Source: Streptomyces violens (lineage in GTDB: Bacteria > Actinomycetota > Actinomycetes > Streptomycetales > Streptomycetaceae). From it: a stretch of 64,000 nt of DNA. The DNA lies in NCBI RefSeq assembly GCF_000717745.1, contig NZ_JOBH01000006.1, positions 186,001-250,000 of the forward strand, given 5' to 3'. How positions within the stretch are numbered: position 1 is the first letter of the stretch; the number at the start of each line of letters is the position of its first letter. Below are positions 40,725 to 48,915 of this stretch, piece after piece. The notes below the pieces were generated by a model, which worked only from the letters and a program-made list of their open reading frames with translations, was not told the origin of the DNA and did no database searches. Both the position numbers and the translations under genes were made by a program.

Positions 40725-41758
40725 GTTCGGCCGAGCCGGCGGGGATCGACCCGGTCGCGGTGAGCCGGTGGCTGGCGACCCATGTGCCGGGCGCCGCCCC
40801 GCCGTTCACCTTCTCGCCGGTCTCCGGCGGCCGCTCCAATCTCACCTACCGTGTCACCGATGGCGCGGGGGCCGTACGCGCCCTGCGGCGCCCGCCGACG
40901 GGCGGGGTGCTCGGCACCGCCCACGACATGAGCCGGGAGTGGCGGTTCCTCACCGCACTCGCCCCGGCCGGCATGCCCGTGCCGCAGCCCCTCGCGTACT
41001 GCGACGACCCGGCGGTCACCGGAGCCGAGTTCTATGTCATGGCCTTCATCGACGGAGCGGTGCCGGCCGACCAGGAGGCCGTAACGACCTGGTCGCCGCA
41101 GGTCCGCCGGCGGGCGGGCGAAGAGCTCGTCGAGGTACTGGCCGCGCTGCACCGCCTCGACCCCGACGACGTCGGCCTCGGCGGCATCGCGCGGCGCGAC
41201 GGCTATGTCGAGCGGCAGCTGCGCCGGTGGCAACGGCAGGTCCACCAGTCCGGTGCGCCCGATCTGGCCCTGCTCGACGAGGTGCACGACGCGCTCCTCG
41301 CGCACGTACCCGCGCAGCGCGGCGGGATCGTGCACGGCGACTACCGGCCGGGCAACCTGTCCTTCGCGGCGGACGGCACCGTACTCGCCGTCTTCGACTG
41401 GGAGCTGGCCACCCTGGGCGACCCGCTCGCCGACCTGGGCTGGCTCCTCTCCACCTGGGAGGAACCGGGGGACAAGGTCCCGCCGACCACCCCGGGCCCC
41501 AGCGCGGCACCGGGCTTCCCCACCCGCGCCGAGCTCCTCGACCGTTACGCACGCCTCTCCGGCCGCGAGGTCTCCGACATCCCGTACTACGTCGCCTTCG
41601 CCCGCTGGCGCTCGGCGTGCATCGGCGCCGGGGTGCGCGCACGGTACCTGGCGGGGGTGATGGCCGACGACGGCTATGCGGACGAACTCCGGGCACAACA
41701 GGGGGTCCACCAGGGCGAGATCGCCTACGAGGCGGTACGGGAACTCGGCCTTCTCTGA
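40721..41758 (+). CDS. APH-fold acyl-CoA kinase-like protein (ACAD10/ACAD11 kinase-domain type)
   Basis: A 345-residue aminoglycoside-phosphotransferase-fold protein. SGGRSNLTYRVTDGAG, ALRRPPTGGVLGTAHDMSRE and EFYVMAFIDG match the kinase part of ACAD10/ACAD11 rather than a drug-resistance enzyme. The catalytic loop is GGIVHGDYRPGNLSF and the metal-binding motif is VFDWELATLGDPLADLGWLL. Mammalian ACAD10/11 kinases and bacterial LvaA phosphorylate the hydroxyl of 4-hydroxyacyl-CoA. GTG at 40721 overlaps the ligase stop. It probably acts on the CoA ester made by that ligase; the exact position phosphorylated is unknown. Confidence 0.85.
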   Translation: MSSAEPAGIDPVAVSRWLATHVPGAAPPFTFSPVSGGRSNLTYRVTDGAGAVRALRRPPTGGVLGTAHDMSREWRFLTALAPAGMPVPQPLAYCDDPAVTGAEFYVMAFIDGAVPADQEAVTTWSPQVRRRAGEELVEVLAALHRLDPDDVGLGGIARRDGYVERQLRRWQRQVHQSGAPDLALLDEVHDALLAHVPAQRGGIVHGDYRPGNLSFAADGTVLAVFDWELATLGDPLADLGWLLSTWEEPGDKVPPTTPGPSAAPGFPTRAELLDRYARLSGREVSDIPYYVAFARWRSACIGAGVRARYLAGVMADDGYADELRAQQGVHQGEIAYEAVRELGLL

Positions 41759-41765
41759 TGCACCG

Positions 41766-43571
41766 TCAGGGGCGGCCCCGCGCCGCCCCGCGCCGTGCCA
41801 GCAGCTCGACCGGGATGTCCGTGACCCGGGTGCGGAGGTACTCGCCCACGGCCTTGCCCACCTGGTCGGCGCGGAGGTTGCTGGAGCCGCCGGTGCCGAG
41901 CAGGCCGCGCAGTACGAAGTGGACCGCGTGCAGATGCGGGAACTCATGGCGGACGATCTCCAGCTCCTTCGCCTCGGGCACCATCCGCCGCAGCTCGTCG
42001 GTGCTCAGCGCCGACCGCAGCCACGGCCACGCCTCCGGATCGGCCGTCCAGATGCCGACATTGCTGTTGCCGCCCTTGTCGCCGCTCCGGGCGTGGGCGA
42101 TCCGGCCCAGCGGGGCACGCTCGGTACGGGTCCGCGGATACGGAGCGGGCTCCGCGTGCACCGGCTGCTCCGCCGGCTCCTGGGTGACGGCGGGCGGCGC
42201 GACTGCGAGGCGACGCCCGTCCGCCAGCACGACCTGGTGCTCGACGGCCGCCATGGGCAGCAGCCCGGGCCAGTACTCGATGCGCGGCTGTGGCCCGGTG
42301 ACGCGCTGAGCACCGGTGTCGTAGTAGAAGCCCGGGACGCTGCACAGGAACAGACCGCCGATCCGCCCGGCGAAATTGGGGTACTCCAGTGGTTCCCGCT
42401 CCCGGGCGGTGGCCATGATGCGGACCGGTACGGTCGCCTCCCACTGGCTCTGCGGATCGGCCGCGAGGGTACCGATCATGCTGACGTCCAGCTCGTCCAC
42501 GCCGGGCCCGGCCACCTGGTCCCGGATCTGGGTACGCAGCAGCTCGAACTTCTCCTCGATGTCCAGCCCGGTCAGATACACCGTCATCACGATCTGGTGG
42601 CCGATCGGGGCGAAGAGCGCGACCTTGGTGGTGGGCGGCGGCGGAGAACCGGCCGTACCGGAGACCCGCACCCGGTCGGGGCCCTCCTGGCTTAGCCGAA
42701 CGGTGTCCAGGTGGACGGTCACATCGGGGTTGAGGTAGCGCGGCCCCTGGATCTCGTACACGAGCTGGGCGGTGACGGTGTCCACGGTGACCGCGCCGGG
42801 ATCGCGCCCGTGCTTGGTGATCACACTGCTGCCGTCGGCCGCGACCTCGGCGATCGGGAAGCCCGGCCGGTGCGCGCCGGGGATCTCGGTGAAGCCGGAG
42901 AAGTTGCCGCCCACGGCGTGCGGCCCGCACTCGATGATGTGCCCGGCGACCACGGCCCCGGCCAGCCGGTCCCAGTCCTCGGTGCCCCACTCGTGCCACC
43001 AGGCCGCCGGGCCGGCCGTCAGCGAGGCGTCGGTGACCCGGCCACAGACCACGATGTCGGCGCCCTCCCGCAGCGCTGTGGCGATGCCTCGGCCGCCGAG
43101 GTACGCATGGGCGCTGATCGGCTCGGCGTCCCAGGCGGACAGCGGCTCACCGGTATCCAGATTCTCGAACTCGTGCCCAGCAGCCCGGAGTTCCCCCAGC
43201 CTGGGCTGAAGGTTGTCGCCCTCGACATGGGCCACCCGGAGCGGCACACCCGCCTCCGCGATGGCCTCGCGCAGGGCGTGCGCCAGCGCCTCCGGGTTGA
43301 AAGCGCCGGCGTTGGTCACGACCTTCAGGCCGCGCTCGGCGAGGGCAGCGAGGTGCGGGCGGATCTGGCGGAGGAAGTAGGTGATGTAACCCTTCGACGG
43401 GTCCTTCGTGTACAGGGGCGACATCGACGCCAGGGTGATCTCGGCGAGGTAGTCGCCCATCAGCACATCCACCGGGTCACCGGCCATGGCCTCGTCGAAG
43501 GCGCTGTAACGGTCGCCGTAGTATCCGGAGAAGTTCGCGATGCGGACCGGCCGTTGGTTCATGTCCTTCAT
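41766..43571 (-). CDS. AtuA-family (DUF1446) protein
   Basis: A 601-residue protein of the acyclic-terpene-utilisation AtuA family. The N-terminal domain (RIANFSGYYGDRYSAFDEA, VLMGDYLAEITLASMSP, VTNAGAFNPEALAHAL, DIVVCGRVTDASLTAGPAAW) is DUF1446; the C-terminal ~100 residues (IAHARSGDKGGNSNVGIW, HAVHFVLRGLLG) form the small AtuA-like ferredoxin-fold domain. AtuA is needed for citronellol/geraniol growth in Pseudomonas but its reaction is unknown. ATG at 43571 is used; ATG at 43562 is possible. The palindrome TGAACGATCGTTCA lies 34 bp upstream. The rest of the atu set (geranyl-CoA carboxylase) is absent. Confidence 0.9.
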   Translation of the reverse strand: MKDMNQRPVRIANFSGYYGDRYSAFDEAMAGDPVDVLMGDYLAEITLASMSPLYTKDPSKGYITYFLRQIRPHLAALAERGLKVVTNAGAFNPEALAHALREAIAEAGVPLRVAHVEGDNLQPRLGELRAAGHEFENLDTGEPLSAWDAEPISAHAYLGGRGIATALREGADIVVCGRVTDASLTAGPAAWWHEWGTEDWDRLAGAVVAGHIIECGPHAVGGNFSGFTEIPGAHRPGFPIAEVAADGSSVITKHGRDPGAVTVDTVTAQLVYEIQGPRYLNPDVTVHLDTVRLSQEGPDRVRVSGTAGSPPPPTTKVALFAPIGHQIVMTVYLTGLDIEEKFELLRTQIRDQVAGPGVDELDVSMIGTLAADPQSQWEATVPVRIMATAREREPLEYPNFAGRIGGLFLCSVPGFYYDTGAQRVTGPQPRIEYWPGLLPMAAVEHQVVLADGRRLAVAPPAVTQEPAEQPVHAEPAPYPRTRTERAPLGRIAHARSGDKGGNSNVGIWTADPEAWPWLRSALSTDELRRMVPEAKELEIVRHEFPHLHAVHFVLRGLLGTGGSSNLRADQVGKAVGEYLRTRVTDIPVELLARRGAARGRP

Positions 43572-43605
43572 TCCCCTCCCTCTCCCTTGCCAGGAAACCG
43601 ATGAA

Positions 43606-43619
43606 TGAACGATCGTTCA
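43606..43619. promoter_or_regulatory. Candidate operator of the acyl-CoA TetR regulon, site 3 (perfect palindrome)
   Basis: TGAACGATCGTTCA is a perfect 14-bp palindrome between the AtuA gene and the divergent TetR gene. It is the most symmetric member of the set and best shows the dimeric site. Confidence 0.8.
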
Positions 43620-43700
43620 GGTACGAGAATGGCGGGTGCGGCGGAGGGTGGCAAGCCCCGCGGCGGGGAGACCTCCGGCGGGGCGGAGACGCGTAGACTG

Positions 43701-43715
43701 ACCGACGTTCGTTCA
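43701..43715 (+). promoter_or_regulatory. Degenerate regulon site just upstream of the TetR gene
   Basis: ACCGACGTTCGTTCA matches the consensus at 9 of 15 positions, with one intact half (CGTTCA). It follows a TAGACT -10-like box (43694-43699) and precedes the TetR start by 18 bases, a suitable place for autoregulation. Confidence 0.35.
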
Positions 43716-43733
43716 GGCGTAAGGAGGGCACCG

Positions 43734-44339
43734 GTGCGAGGTGCAGGCCAGCAGGCCATTCTGGAGGCCGCCCGGCACGAGTTCGCGGAGCGCGGGTACG
43801 CCGCCGCGTCGATCCGGGACATCGCCCGGCGAGCCGGTGTGAGCCTGTCGGCGATGTACCACTACTACACCGGCAAGCAGGAGCTGCTGCACGCGCTGGT
43901 GAACGACAGCGGCCAGGCGTACTTCGAATCCTGCCGCAAGGAGTTGGAGGCGGCCGGGGACGACCCGGGCGAGCGGCTGGCCGCCCTGGTGCGGGCCACC
44001 GTGCGGTACCGCGCGGAGTACCGACTGGAGAGCAGCCTGACGCTCACCGAGTGGCGCAGCATGTCCGAGGCACAGCTGGAGGACTTCCAGCGCCGCCAGT
44101 TCGACGGCTCCCGGATGTTCCAGCAGATCGTCGAGGACGGGGTGGACCAGGGAGTCTTCCGCACCCCGCACCCCGACGACGCGCGGCGCGGGGTGATCGC
44201 GATGTGCAACGCGATCGCGCAGTGGTACCGCGAGGGCGGCGAGCTGAGCGTGGACGAACTGGCCGAGCGTTATGTGGAGCTGGCGCTCGTGCTCGTGGAG
44301 TACCGCCCGGCGGGGCGCCGCCCGCGCCACCCCGCCTGA
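43734..44339 (+). CDS. TetR-family regulator, probable master of the acyl-CoA regulon
   Basis: A 201-residue TetR protein. The HTH is QQAILEAARHEFAERGYAAA then IRDIARRAGVSLSAMYHYYTGKQELL; the C-terminal domain (YRAEYRLESSLTLTEWRSMS, GVFRTPHPDDARRGVIAMC) resembles the KstR2/fatty-acid-type TetR group that bind acyl-CoA ligands. GTG at 43734 has AAGGAGGG at the right distance; an ATG at 43605 in the same frame lies inside the operator and is rejected. It sits between AtuA and the crotonase operon, at the centre of the genes carrying the CTTAACGATCGTTCG motif, and is the only TetR gene in that stretch. Confidence 0.9.
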   Translation: MRGAGQQAILEAARHEFAERGYAAASIRDIARRAGVSLSAMYHYYTGKQELLHALVNDSGQAYFESCRKELEAAGDDPGERLAALVRATVRYRAEYRLESSLTLTEWRSMSEAQLEDFQRRQFDGSRMFQQIVEDGVDQGVFRTPHPDDARRGVIAMCNAIAQWYREGGELSVDELAERYVELALVLVEYRPAGRRPRHPA

Positions 44340-44360
44340 CGGGCCCTCAGCAGTCGCGAC

Positions 44361-45263
44361 TCACGACATCTCCTCGGGGCGGGTGGGCCACGGCGGTACG
44401 ACGTCGAGGTGGTCGGCGATGCGCGCGGGGAACTTCGGCGGCCGCTTCTCCAGGAACGAGGTGACGCCCTCGGCCGCGTCCGGGCCCTGCCCGAGCCGGT
44501 TCATCGCCCGCGAGTCCAGCCGGTGCGCCTCCCACGGCGTCGAGGCGCCGAGCATCGACCACAGCAGTTGCCGGGCGAGCGCGACCGACACGGCGGAGGT
44601 GTTCTCCGCGATCTCGGCGGCGATCCCGTACGCGGTCGGCAGCAGCTCGGCATCCGGTACGACCCGCGAGACGAGCCGGCCGGAGAGCGCCTCCGACGCG
44701 TCGAAGACCCGACCGGTGGCCACCCACTCCATCGCCTGCGAGATCCCGACGATCCGGGGCAGGAACCAGCTGGACGCGGCCTCCGGCACGATCCCGCGGC
44801 GGGCGAAGACGAACCCGAACCGGGCCGATTCCGAGGCGATGCGGATGTCCGCCGGGAGTGTCATCGTGGCCCCGACGCCGACCGCTGGCCCGTTGAAGGC
44901 CACGATCACCGGCTTGAGCGAGGCCGCGATCCGCAGTGACACGCAGCCGCCGCCGTCGCGCGGCGCCCCGCCGACCGTACCGAAGTCGGCGCGCTCGGCG
45001 GCCCGTTGGGGGTCGCGGTGGTCGAAGGTCGCGGCCCCGCCCTGCAGATCGGCGCCCGCGCAGAAGCCCCGCCCGGCACCGGTGAGTACCACCGCACGTA
45101 CGGCGTCATCGGTGTCGGTGGCGTCCAGTGCGGCGATCAGCTCGGCGGCCATCGTGGTGGTGAACGCGTTGAGCCGCTCCGGGCGGTTCAGTGTGATCGT
45201 GGCGATGTTGTCGGTGACGGTGTAGCTGATCTGCCTGTAATCGATCTGGGTGTTGTCGGTCAT
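44361..45263 (-). CDS. Enoyl-CoA hydratase/isomerase (crotonase) family protein
   Basis: A 300-residue crotonase. The oxyanion loop is VVLTGAGRGFCAGADLQGG, and FNGPAVGVGATMTLPADIRI corresponds to the second half of the active site. The two hydratase glutamates are not both kept: the Glu144 place is threonine and the Glu164 place is hydrophobic, but GIVPEAASSW supplies an acid as in enoyl-CoA isomerases. A double-bond isomerase role is therefore more likely than hydration. ATG at 45263 overlaps the stop of the previous crotonase. It is the last gene of the operon and converges with the TetR gene. Confidence 0.9.
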   Translation of the reverse strand: MTDNTQIDYRQISYTVTDNIATITLNRPERLNAFTTTMAAELIAALDATDTDDAVRAVVLTGAGRGFCAGADLQGGAATFDHRDPQRAAERADFGTVGGAPRDGGGCVSLRIAASLKPVIVAFNGPAVGVGATMTLPADIRIASESARFGFVFARRGIVPEAASSWFLPRIVGISQAMEWVATGRVFDASEALSGRLVSRVVPDAELLPTAYGIAAEIAENTSAVSVALARQLLWSMLGASTPWEAHRLDSRAMNRLGQGPDAAEGVTSFLEKRPPKFPARIADHLDVVPPWPTRPEEMS

Positions 45264-46051
45264 TTGACGGCCCACTCTCCCGTGAACTCCGGTTCCCGCT
45301 TCTCGTTGAAGGCCGCGATGGCCGCCGGCGCGTCCGCGGTCGCGAAGTTGACCGTCTGCGCGCGTGCCTCGCTCGCCAGCGCGTCCCGCATCGTCCGGTC
45401 GGCCCCCTCATTGAGCAGCGCCTTGTTCTGCGCCAGCGCCACCGGCGGCCCGGCGGCCAGCCGCTCGCCGAGATCGGTGACGAACTTGTCCAGCTCGTCC
45501 GGCTCGACCAGCCAGGTCACCAGGCCCAGCCGGTGCGCTTCGTCCGCTTCGATCATCTCGGCCAGCAGCGCCAGCCGTTTGGCCTGCTGCAGCCCCACCA
45601 GCTTGGGCAGCAGCCAGGAGCCGCCGAAGTCCAGCGACAGACCGCGGCGCGCGAAGATCTGCGAGAACCGGGACTGCGGGGTGGCGACCACGAAGTCGCA
45701 GCCCAGAGCGAGGTTCCAGCCCGCTCCGACCGCCACGCCGTCGACCTGGGCCACGGTCGGTACGGGCAGCTCGTGCAGCCGTAGCGCGATCTCGTTGATC
45801 CGGTGCATCCGGGACAGCGGATGCGCTTCGGCGCGCCGGCCGGCGAGGTCGGCCCCGGCGCAGAACGCCCCGCCGGCCCCGGCCAGCACGACCGCGCGCA
45901 CGTCCGGATCGTTGCCCGCCGCGGTCAGCGCCTCGCCCAGCGCGTTCCATAGCTCGTCGTTGATGGCGTTCTTGCGGCGCGGACGGTTCAGGGTCAGCGT
46001 CAGGACGCCACCGGCGCGGTCGGTCAGCAGTACGGGCTCGTCGTCGCTCAT
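45260..46051 (-). CDS. Enoyl-CoA hydratase/isomerase (crotonase) family protein
   Basis: A 263-residue crotonase. VVLAGAGGAFCAGADLAGR forms the oxyanion hole; DGVAVGAGWNLALGCDFVVA and RRGLSLDFGGSWLLPKLVG follow. The aspartate in LSLDFGGSW is in the PaaG-type isomerase position, and the usual hydratase glutamates are missing, so it too looks isomerase-like. It is coupled (ATGA) to the next crotonase. Its own start is 55 bases downstream of a MITE that separates it from the upstream F420-type oxidoreductase gene of the same operon. Confidence 0.9.
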   Translation of the reverse strand: MSDDEPVLLTDRAGGVLTLTLNRPRRKNAINDELWNALGEALTAAGNDPDVRAVVLAGAGGAFCAGADLAGRRAEAHPLSRMHRINEIALRLHELPVPTVAQVDGVAVGAGWNLALGCDFVVATPQSRFSQIFARRGLSLDFGGSWLLPKLVGLQQAKRLALLAEMIEADEAHRLGLVTWLVEPDELDKFVTDLGERLAAGPPVALAQNKALLNEGADRTMRDALASEARAQTVNFATADAPAAIAAFNEKREPEFTGEWAVK

Positions 46052-46105
46052 GGCGTCAGGCCCAGCCTTTCTTACGACGGTGGAGGAAGTGGTGGGAGCC
46101 GGTGG

Positions 46106-46271
46106 TTAGGGCGTGTCCGATGGGTCTCCGCGGCGTCGCGACGCCTGGCACGCACGCTCGCGGCGTTGTCGTCAGTCGCCGACGCTCCGCGTCGACTCCC
46201 TCCTCCGCCTTGCGATCGCACGCACCAGACGCCGCTCCTTTTTCCACGGCGACCCATCGGACACGCCCTAA
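46106..46271. mobile_element. 166-bp MITE-like element with 21-bp terminal inverted repeats
   Basis: The ends are perfect inverted repeats of 21 bases: TTAGGGCGTGTCCGATGGGT plus C at the left (46106-46126) and the exact complement at the right (46251-46271), with partial matching for several more bases. The inside is GC-rich and encodes no transposase. It resembles short non-autonomous IS5-type elements scattered in Streptomyces genomes. The right end supplies the TAG stop of the oxidoreductase gene. A clear target duplication cannot be fixed; TTA/TAA at the ends may include it. Confidence 0.75.
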
Positions 46272-47305
46272 GCCATGGCCTTGAGCCGTTCCAGGTCGGC
46301 CAGGCGGCGCGCCGGATCGGGCGATACCGGGTTGACCTTGAGGGTGGTGACACCGGCGGCCCGGTAGGCGGCGAGGCGTTCGGCGATGTAGGAGGCGGGG
46401 CCGATCAGCGAGATGTCCCGCAGCAGATCGGCGGGTACCGCGGCCGCGGCCTCCTCCTTGCGGCCGGCCAGATAGAGATCCTGGATCTTGGTCGCCTCGG
46501 CCTCGTAGCCGTAACGGCGCGCGAGGTTGTTGTAGAAGTTCTTGCCGCGCGCACCCATCCCGCCGATGTAGAGCGCGAGTTGGGGCCGGGCCAGGTCGAT
46601 CAGGTCGTCGACGTCCTCGCCGATGGCCAGCGGTGCCTGCGCCACGATGTCCAGTGGCCCGAGCGCCGGGTCCCGCCGGGCAGCGCCCTCGGCCAGCGAC
46701 GGCCCCCAGACCTCGCCCGCCTTCTCCGGGTGGAAGAAGATGGGCAGCCAGCCCTCGGCGATCTCCGCGGTCAGCGCCACGTTCTTCGGCCCGATCGCGG
46801 CGAGGATGACCGGGACCCGGTCACGCACCGGATGGTTGATGAGCTTGAGCGGCTTGCCCAGCCCAGTACCCCGCTCGGCCGGGAGGGGAATCTGGTAGTG
46901 CTTGCCTTCGTGGACGACCTTCTCGCGGCGCCAGACCTGCCGGCAGATGTCGACGATCTCCCGGGTGCGCGCCAGCGGAGCGTCGTACGGCAGGCCGTGG
47001 AACCCCTCGATCACCTGCGGCCCCGAGGCGCCGATCCCGAGCGTGAACCGGCCGTCGGAGACATAGTCCAGGCCGGCCGCGGTCATCGCGGTCAGGCTGG
47101 GCGTCCGGGTGTAGATCTGGAGGATGCCGGAGGCGATCTCCAGGCGCTCGGTGCGCGCGGCGATGAAGCCGAGCTGGCTGATCGCGTCGTAGGAGTACGC
47201 CTCCGGGACGAAGACGATGTCCAGTCCGGCCTTCTCGTAGTCGCCGAGCACCTCGACGGTCTCCTTGAAACCGCCGCTGTAGCTCAGCATCATGCCGATT
47301 CTCAT
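46268..47305 (-). CDS. LLM-class F420-dependent oxidoreductase
   Basis: A 345-residue luciferase-like TIM-barrel protein: MRIGMMLSYSGGFKETVEVL, VFVPEAYSYDAISQLGFIAA, ERLEIASGILQIYTRTPSL and DGRFTLGIGASGPQVIEGFHG. This is the actinobacterial LLM F420-dependent group that includes Rv3520c-like proteins found among lipid and sterol degradation genes. It may oxidise or reduce an acyl-CoA or alcohol intermediate; the substrate is unknown. ATG at 47305 overlaps the ligase stop. The reading frame ends KAMA and then TAG, and that TAG lies inside the MITE end, so the natural C-terminus may have been a few residues longer. Confidence 0.9.
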   Translation of the reverse strand: MRIGMMLSYSGGFKETVEVLGDYEKAGLDIVFVPEAYSYDAISQLGFIAARTERLEIASGILQIYTRTPSLTAMTAAGLDYVSDGRFTLGIGASGPQVIEGFHGLPYDAPLARTREIVDICRQVWRREKVVHEGKHYQIPLPAERGTGLGKPLKLINHPVRDRVPVILAAIGPKNVALTAEIAEGWLPIFFHPEKAGEVWGPSLAEGAARRDPALGPLDIVAQAPLAIGEDVDDLIDLARPQLALYIGGMGARGKNFYNNLARRYGYEAEATKIQDLYLAGRKEEAAAAVPADLLRDISLIGPASYIAERLAAYRAAGVTTLKVNPVSPDPARRLADLERLKAMA

Positions 47306-48915
47306 GCCTGCCTCCGGGTGTCCTGGGCCGCCGGGCCTGCCGCTTGCGCGTGCCGGGCGCGCAGCTCGTTCTTGAGGATCTTGCCTGCCGCGGAAACGGG
47401 GAGGGCCGGGACGAAGTGCAGTTCGCGCACCCGTTGGTACGGGGCGACCCGCTCGGCCACGTACGCCATCAGCTCCTCGGCGGTGGCCGCGGCGCCGTCG
47501 CGCAGCACCACATAGGCGGCGGGGATCTCGCCCGCTTCCTGATGCGGCACACCGATCACCGACGCGGCGGCGACCGCGGGATGACCGGCGAGGATGTCCT
47601 CCAGATGCAAGGGGTACACGTTGTAGCCCTTGTAGATCAGCATGTCCTTCGCGCGGCCGGAAAGGAAGAGGTGGCCCCGGTCGTCCAGGTGGCCGGTATC
47701 GCCGGTGCGCAGCCAGCCGTCGCGGAACTGATCGGCCGTCAGGTCGGGCCGGCCGTGGTAGCCGTCGGTGATCTGCGGTCCACGCGCCCATACTTCACCG
47801 GTCTCGCCGGCCGGCAGTTCACGCTCCAAGTCGGTGAGATCACGGATCGACAGTTCGGTGTCCGGCAGGGGGAGGCCGACGGAGCCGGGCGGGATGCCCG
47901 CATCGCTGTCCAGTGGGTGCAGCACGAGCGCCACCGTTGCCTCGGTGAGGCCGTACCCCTCGGTGATCCGGGCGTTGGGGAACAGCTCGGCCAGGCGCCG
48001 CCAGGTATCCGGATCGATGGGCGCGGCACCGGAGTTGACGACGGATACGGACTCCATCCGCCGCCCGGCGGCCGCCGACGAGGCCAGCAGCGCCCGGTAC
48101 ATCGTGGGGGAGCCGTTGAGCAGGGTGACCTGGTGCGCGTCCACATCGTCGAGGAAGCGTTCGGGATCGAAGCGGGAGGAGAGGACGGTGGTCGTACCGA
48201 CCAGGGTGTTGGCGACCATGCTCGCCAGCCCCAGTGCGTGGAAGAGCGGTGCCACCGCGAGCGTGACCCCGGTACCGGGCGGCCGGTGCCAGGGCGTGGC
48301 CCGTTCCTTGTCCTGCTCGGCGCCGAGCACCCCGTCGACGAGCACCGTACGGGAGGCCGCACGGACCCAGCTCACCTGCGTGACATTGGCGACCAGATTG
48401 CGGTGCAACACCCGCACCGCCTTGGAACGGCCCGTCGTCCCGCCCGTGTACGAGAGGTGCGCCAGATCGTCCGGGCGGCGCGGGACGCGTTCCGCGATGC
48501 CGTACTGCAACAGGGCCTCGGCGGCCATGACGGTCCCGCCCGACGGTGCGGGCGCGGTCGCTTCGGGGCCGGGGACGATCACCGCGCGGGCCCCGGAGTC
48601 CTCGATCTGGGTGGCGAGCGCCGCGGCGGGCTGCGCGGGGTTGGCGGGGCTGACCACCGCACCGGCGTACAGCGTGCCCCAGTAGGCGACCGGGAACCAC
48701 AGGGTGTTGGGGAGCAGCAGCAGTACGGTGTCACCGGGCCCGATGCCGTACTCGCGCAGGCCCCGGGCGAAGCGCAGCGCGTGGTCGTGGAGTCCGGCGA
48801 AGGTGAGGGTCCGCTCGCCGTCGCGCACCGCGACGCGCTGCGGGTAGTGGTGCGCGGCACCGGCGAGGACGGCACCGGCGTCGACGGACGGGTAGTCCAG
48901 GGCGGTACGGGTCAT
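47302..48915 (-). CDS. AMP-forming acyl-CoA synthetase
   Basis: A 537-residue ANL ligase. The A3 loop is LSYTGGTTGRSKAV, A5 is ITEGYGLTEATVAL, A7/A8 is RTGDTGHLDDRGHLFLSGRAKDM, and the A10 lysine is in SAAGKILKNEL. The middle contains a ~30-residue stretch (DGVLGAEQDKERATPWHR) not seen in its two paralogues here. ATG at 48915 overlaps the racemase-like gene stop (ATGA) and its own end overlaps the oxidoreductase start, so it sits in a run of coupled genes. Confidence 0.92.
   Translation of the reverse strand: MTRTALDYPSVDAGAVLAGAAHHYPQRVAVRDGERTLTFAGLHDHALRFARGLREYGIGPGDTVLLLLPNTLWFPVAYWGTLYAGAVVSPANPAQPAAALATQIEDSGARAVIVPGPEATAPAPSGGTVMAAEALLQYGIAERVPRRPDDLAHLSYTGGTTGRSKAVRVLHRNLVANVTQVSWVRAASRTVLVDGVLGAEQDKERATPWHRPPGTGVTLAVAPLFHALGLASMVANTLVGTTTVLSSRFDPERFLDDVDAHQVTLLNGSPTMYRALLASSAAAGRRMESVSVVNSGAAPIDPDTWRRLAELFPNARITEGYGLTEATVALVLHPLDSDAGIPPGSVGLPLPDTELSIRDLTDLERELPAGETGEVWARGPQITDGYHGRPDLTADQFRDGWLRTGDTGHLDDRGHLFLSGRAKDMLIYKGYNVYPLHLEDILAGHPAVAAASVIGVPHQEAGEIPAAYVVLRDGAAATAEELMAYVAERVAPYQRVRELHFVPALPVSAAGKILKNELRARHAQAAGPAAQDTRRQA

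Noticed and set aside
40721-41758. Aminoglycoside resistance gene
   Set aside because: The APH fold is shared, but the SGGxSNLTY/LRRPP signature, coupling to a CoA ligase and the regulon site point to an acyl-CoA kinase.
41766-43571. A complete acyclic terpene (atu) or leucine (liu) pathway
   Set aside because: Only AtuA is present; no biotin-dependent carboxylase subunits or lyase are seen in the window.
43605-43733. A start at 43605 for the TetR gene
   Set aside because: That ATG lies in the operator palindrome and adds 43 low-complexity residues; GTG 43734 has AAGGAGGG and gives a normal TetR length.
46106-46271. A complete insertion sequence
   Set aside because: There is no transposase frame in 166 bases; only the inverted ends support a non-autonomous element.
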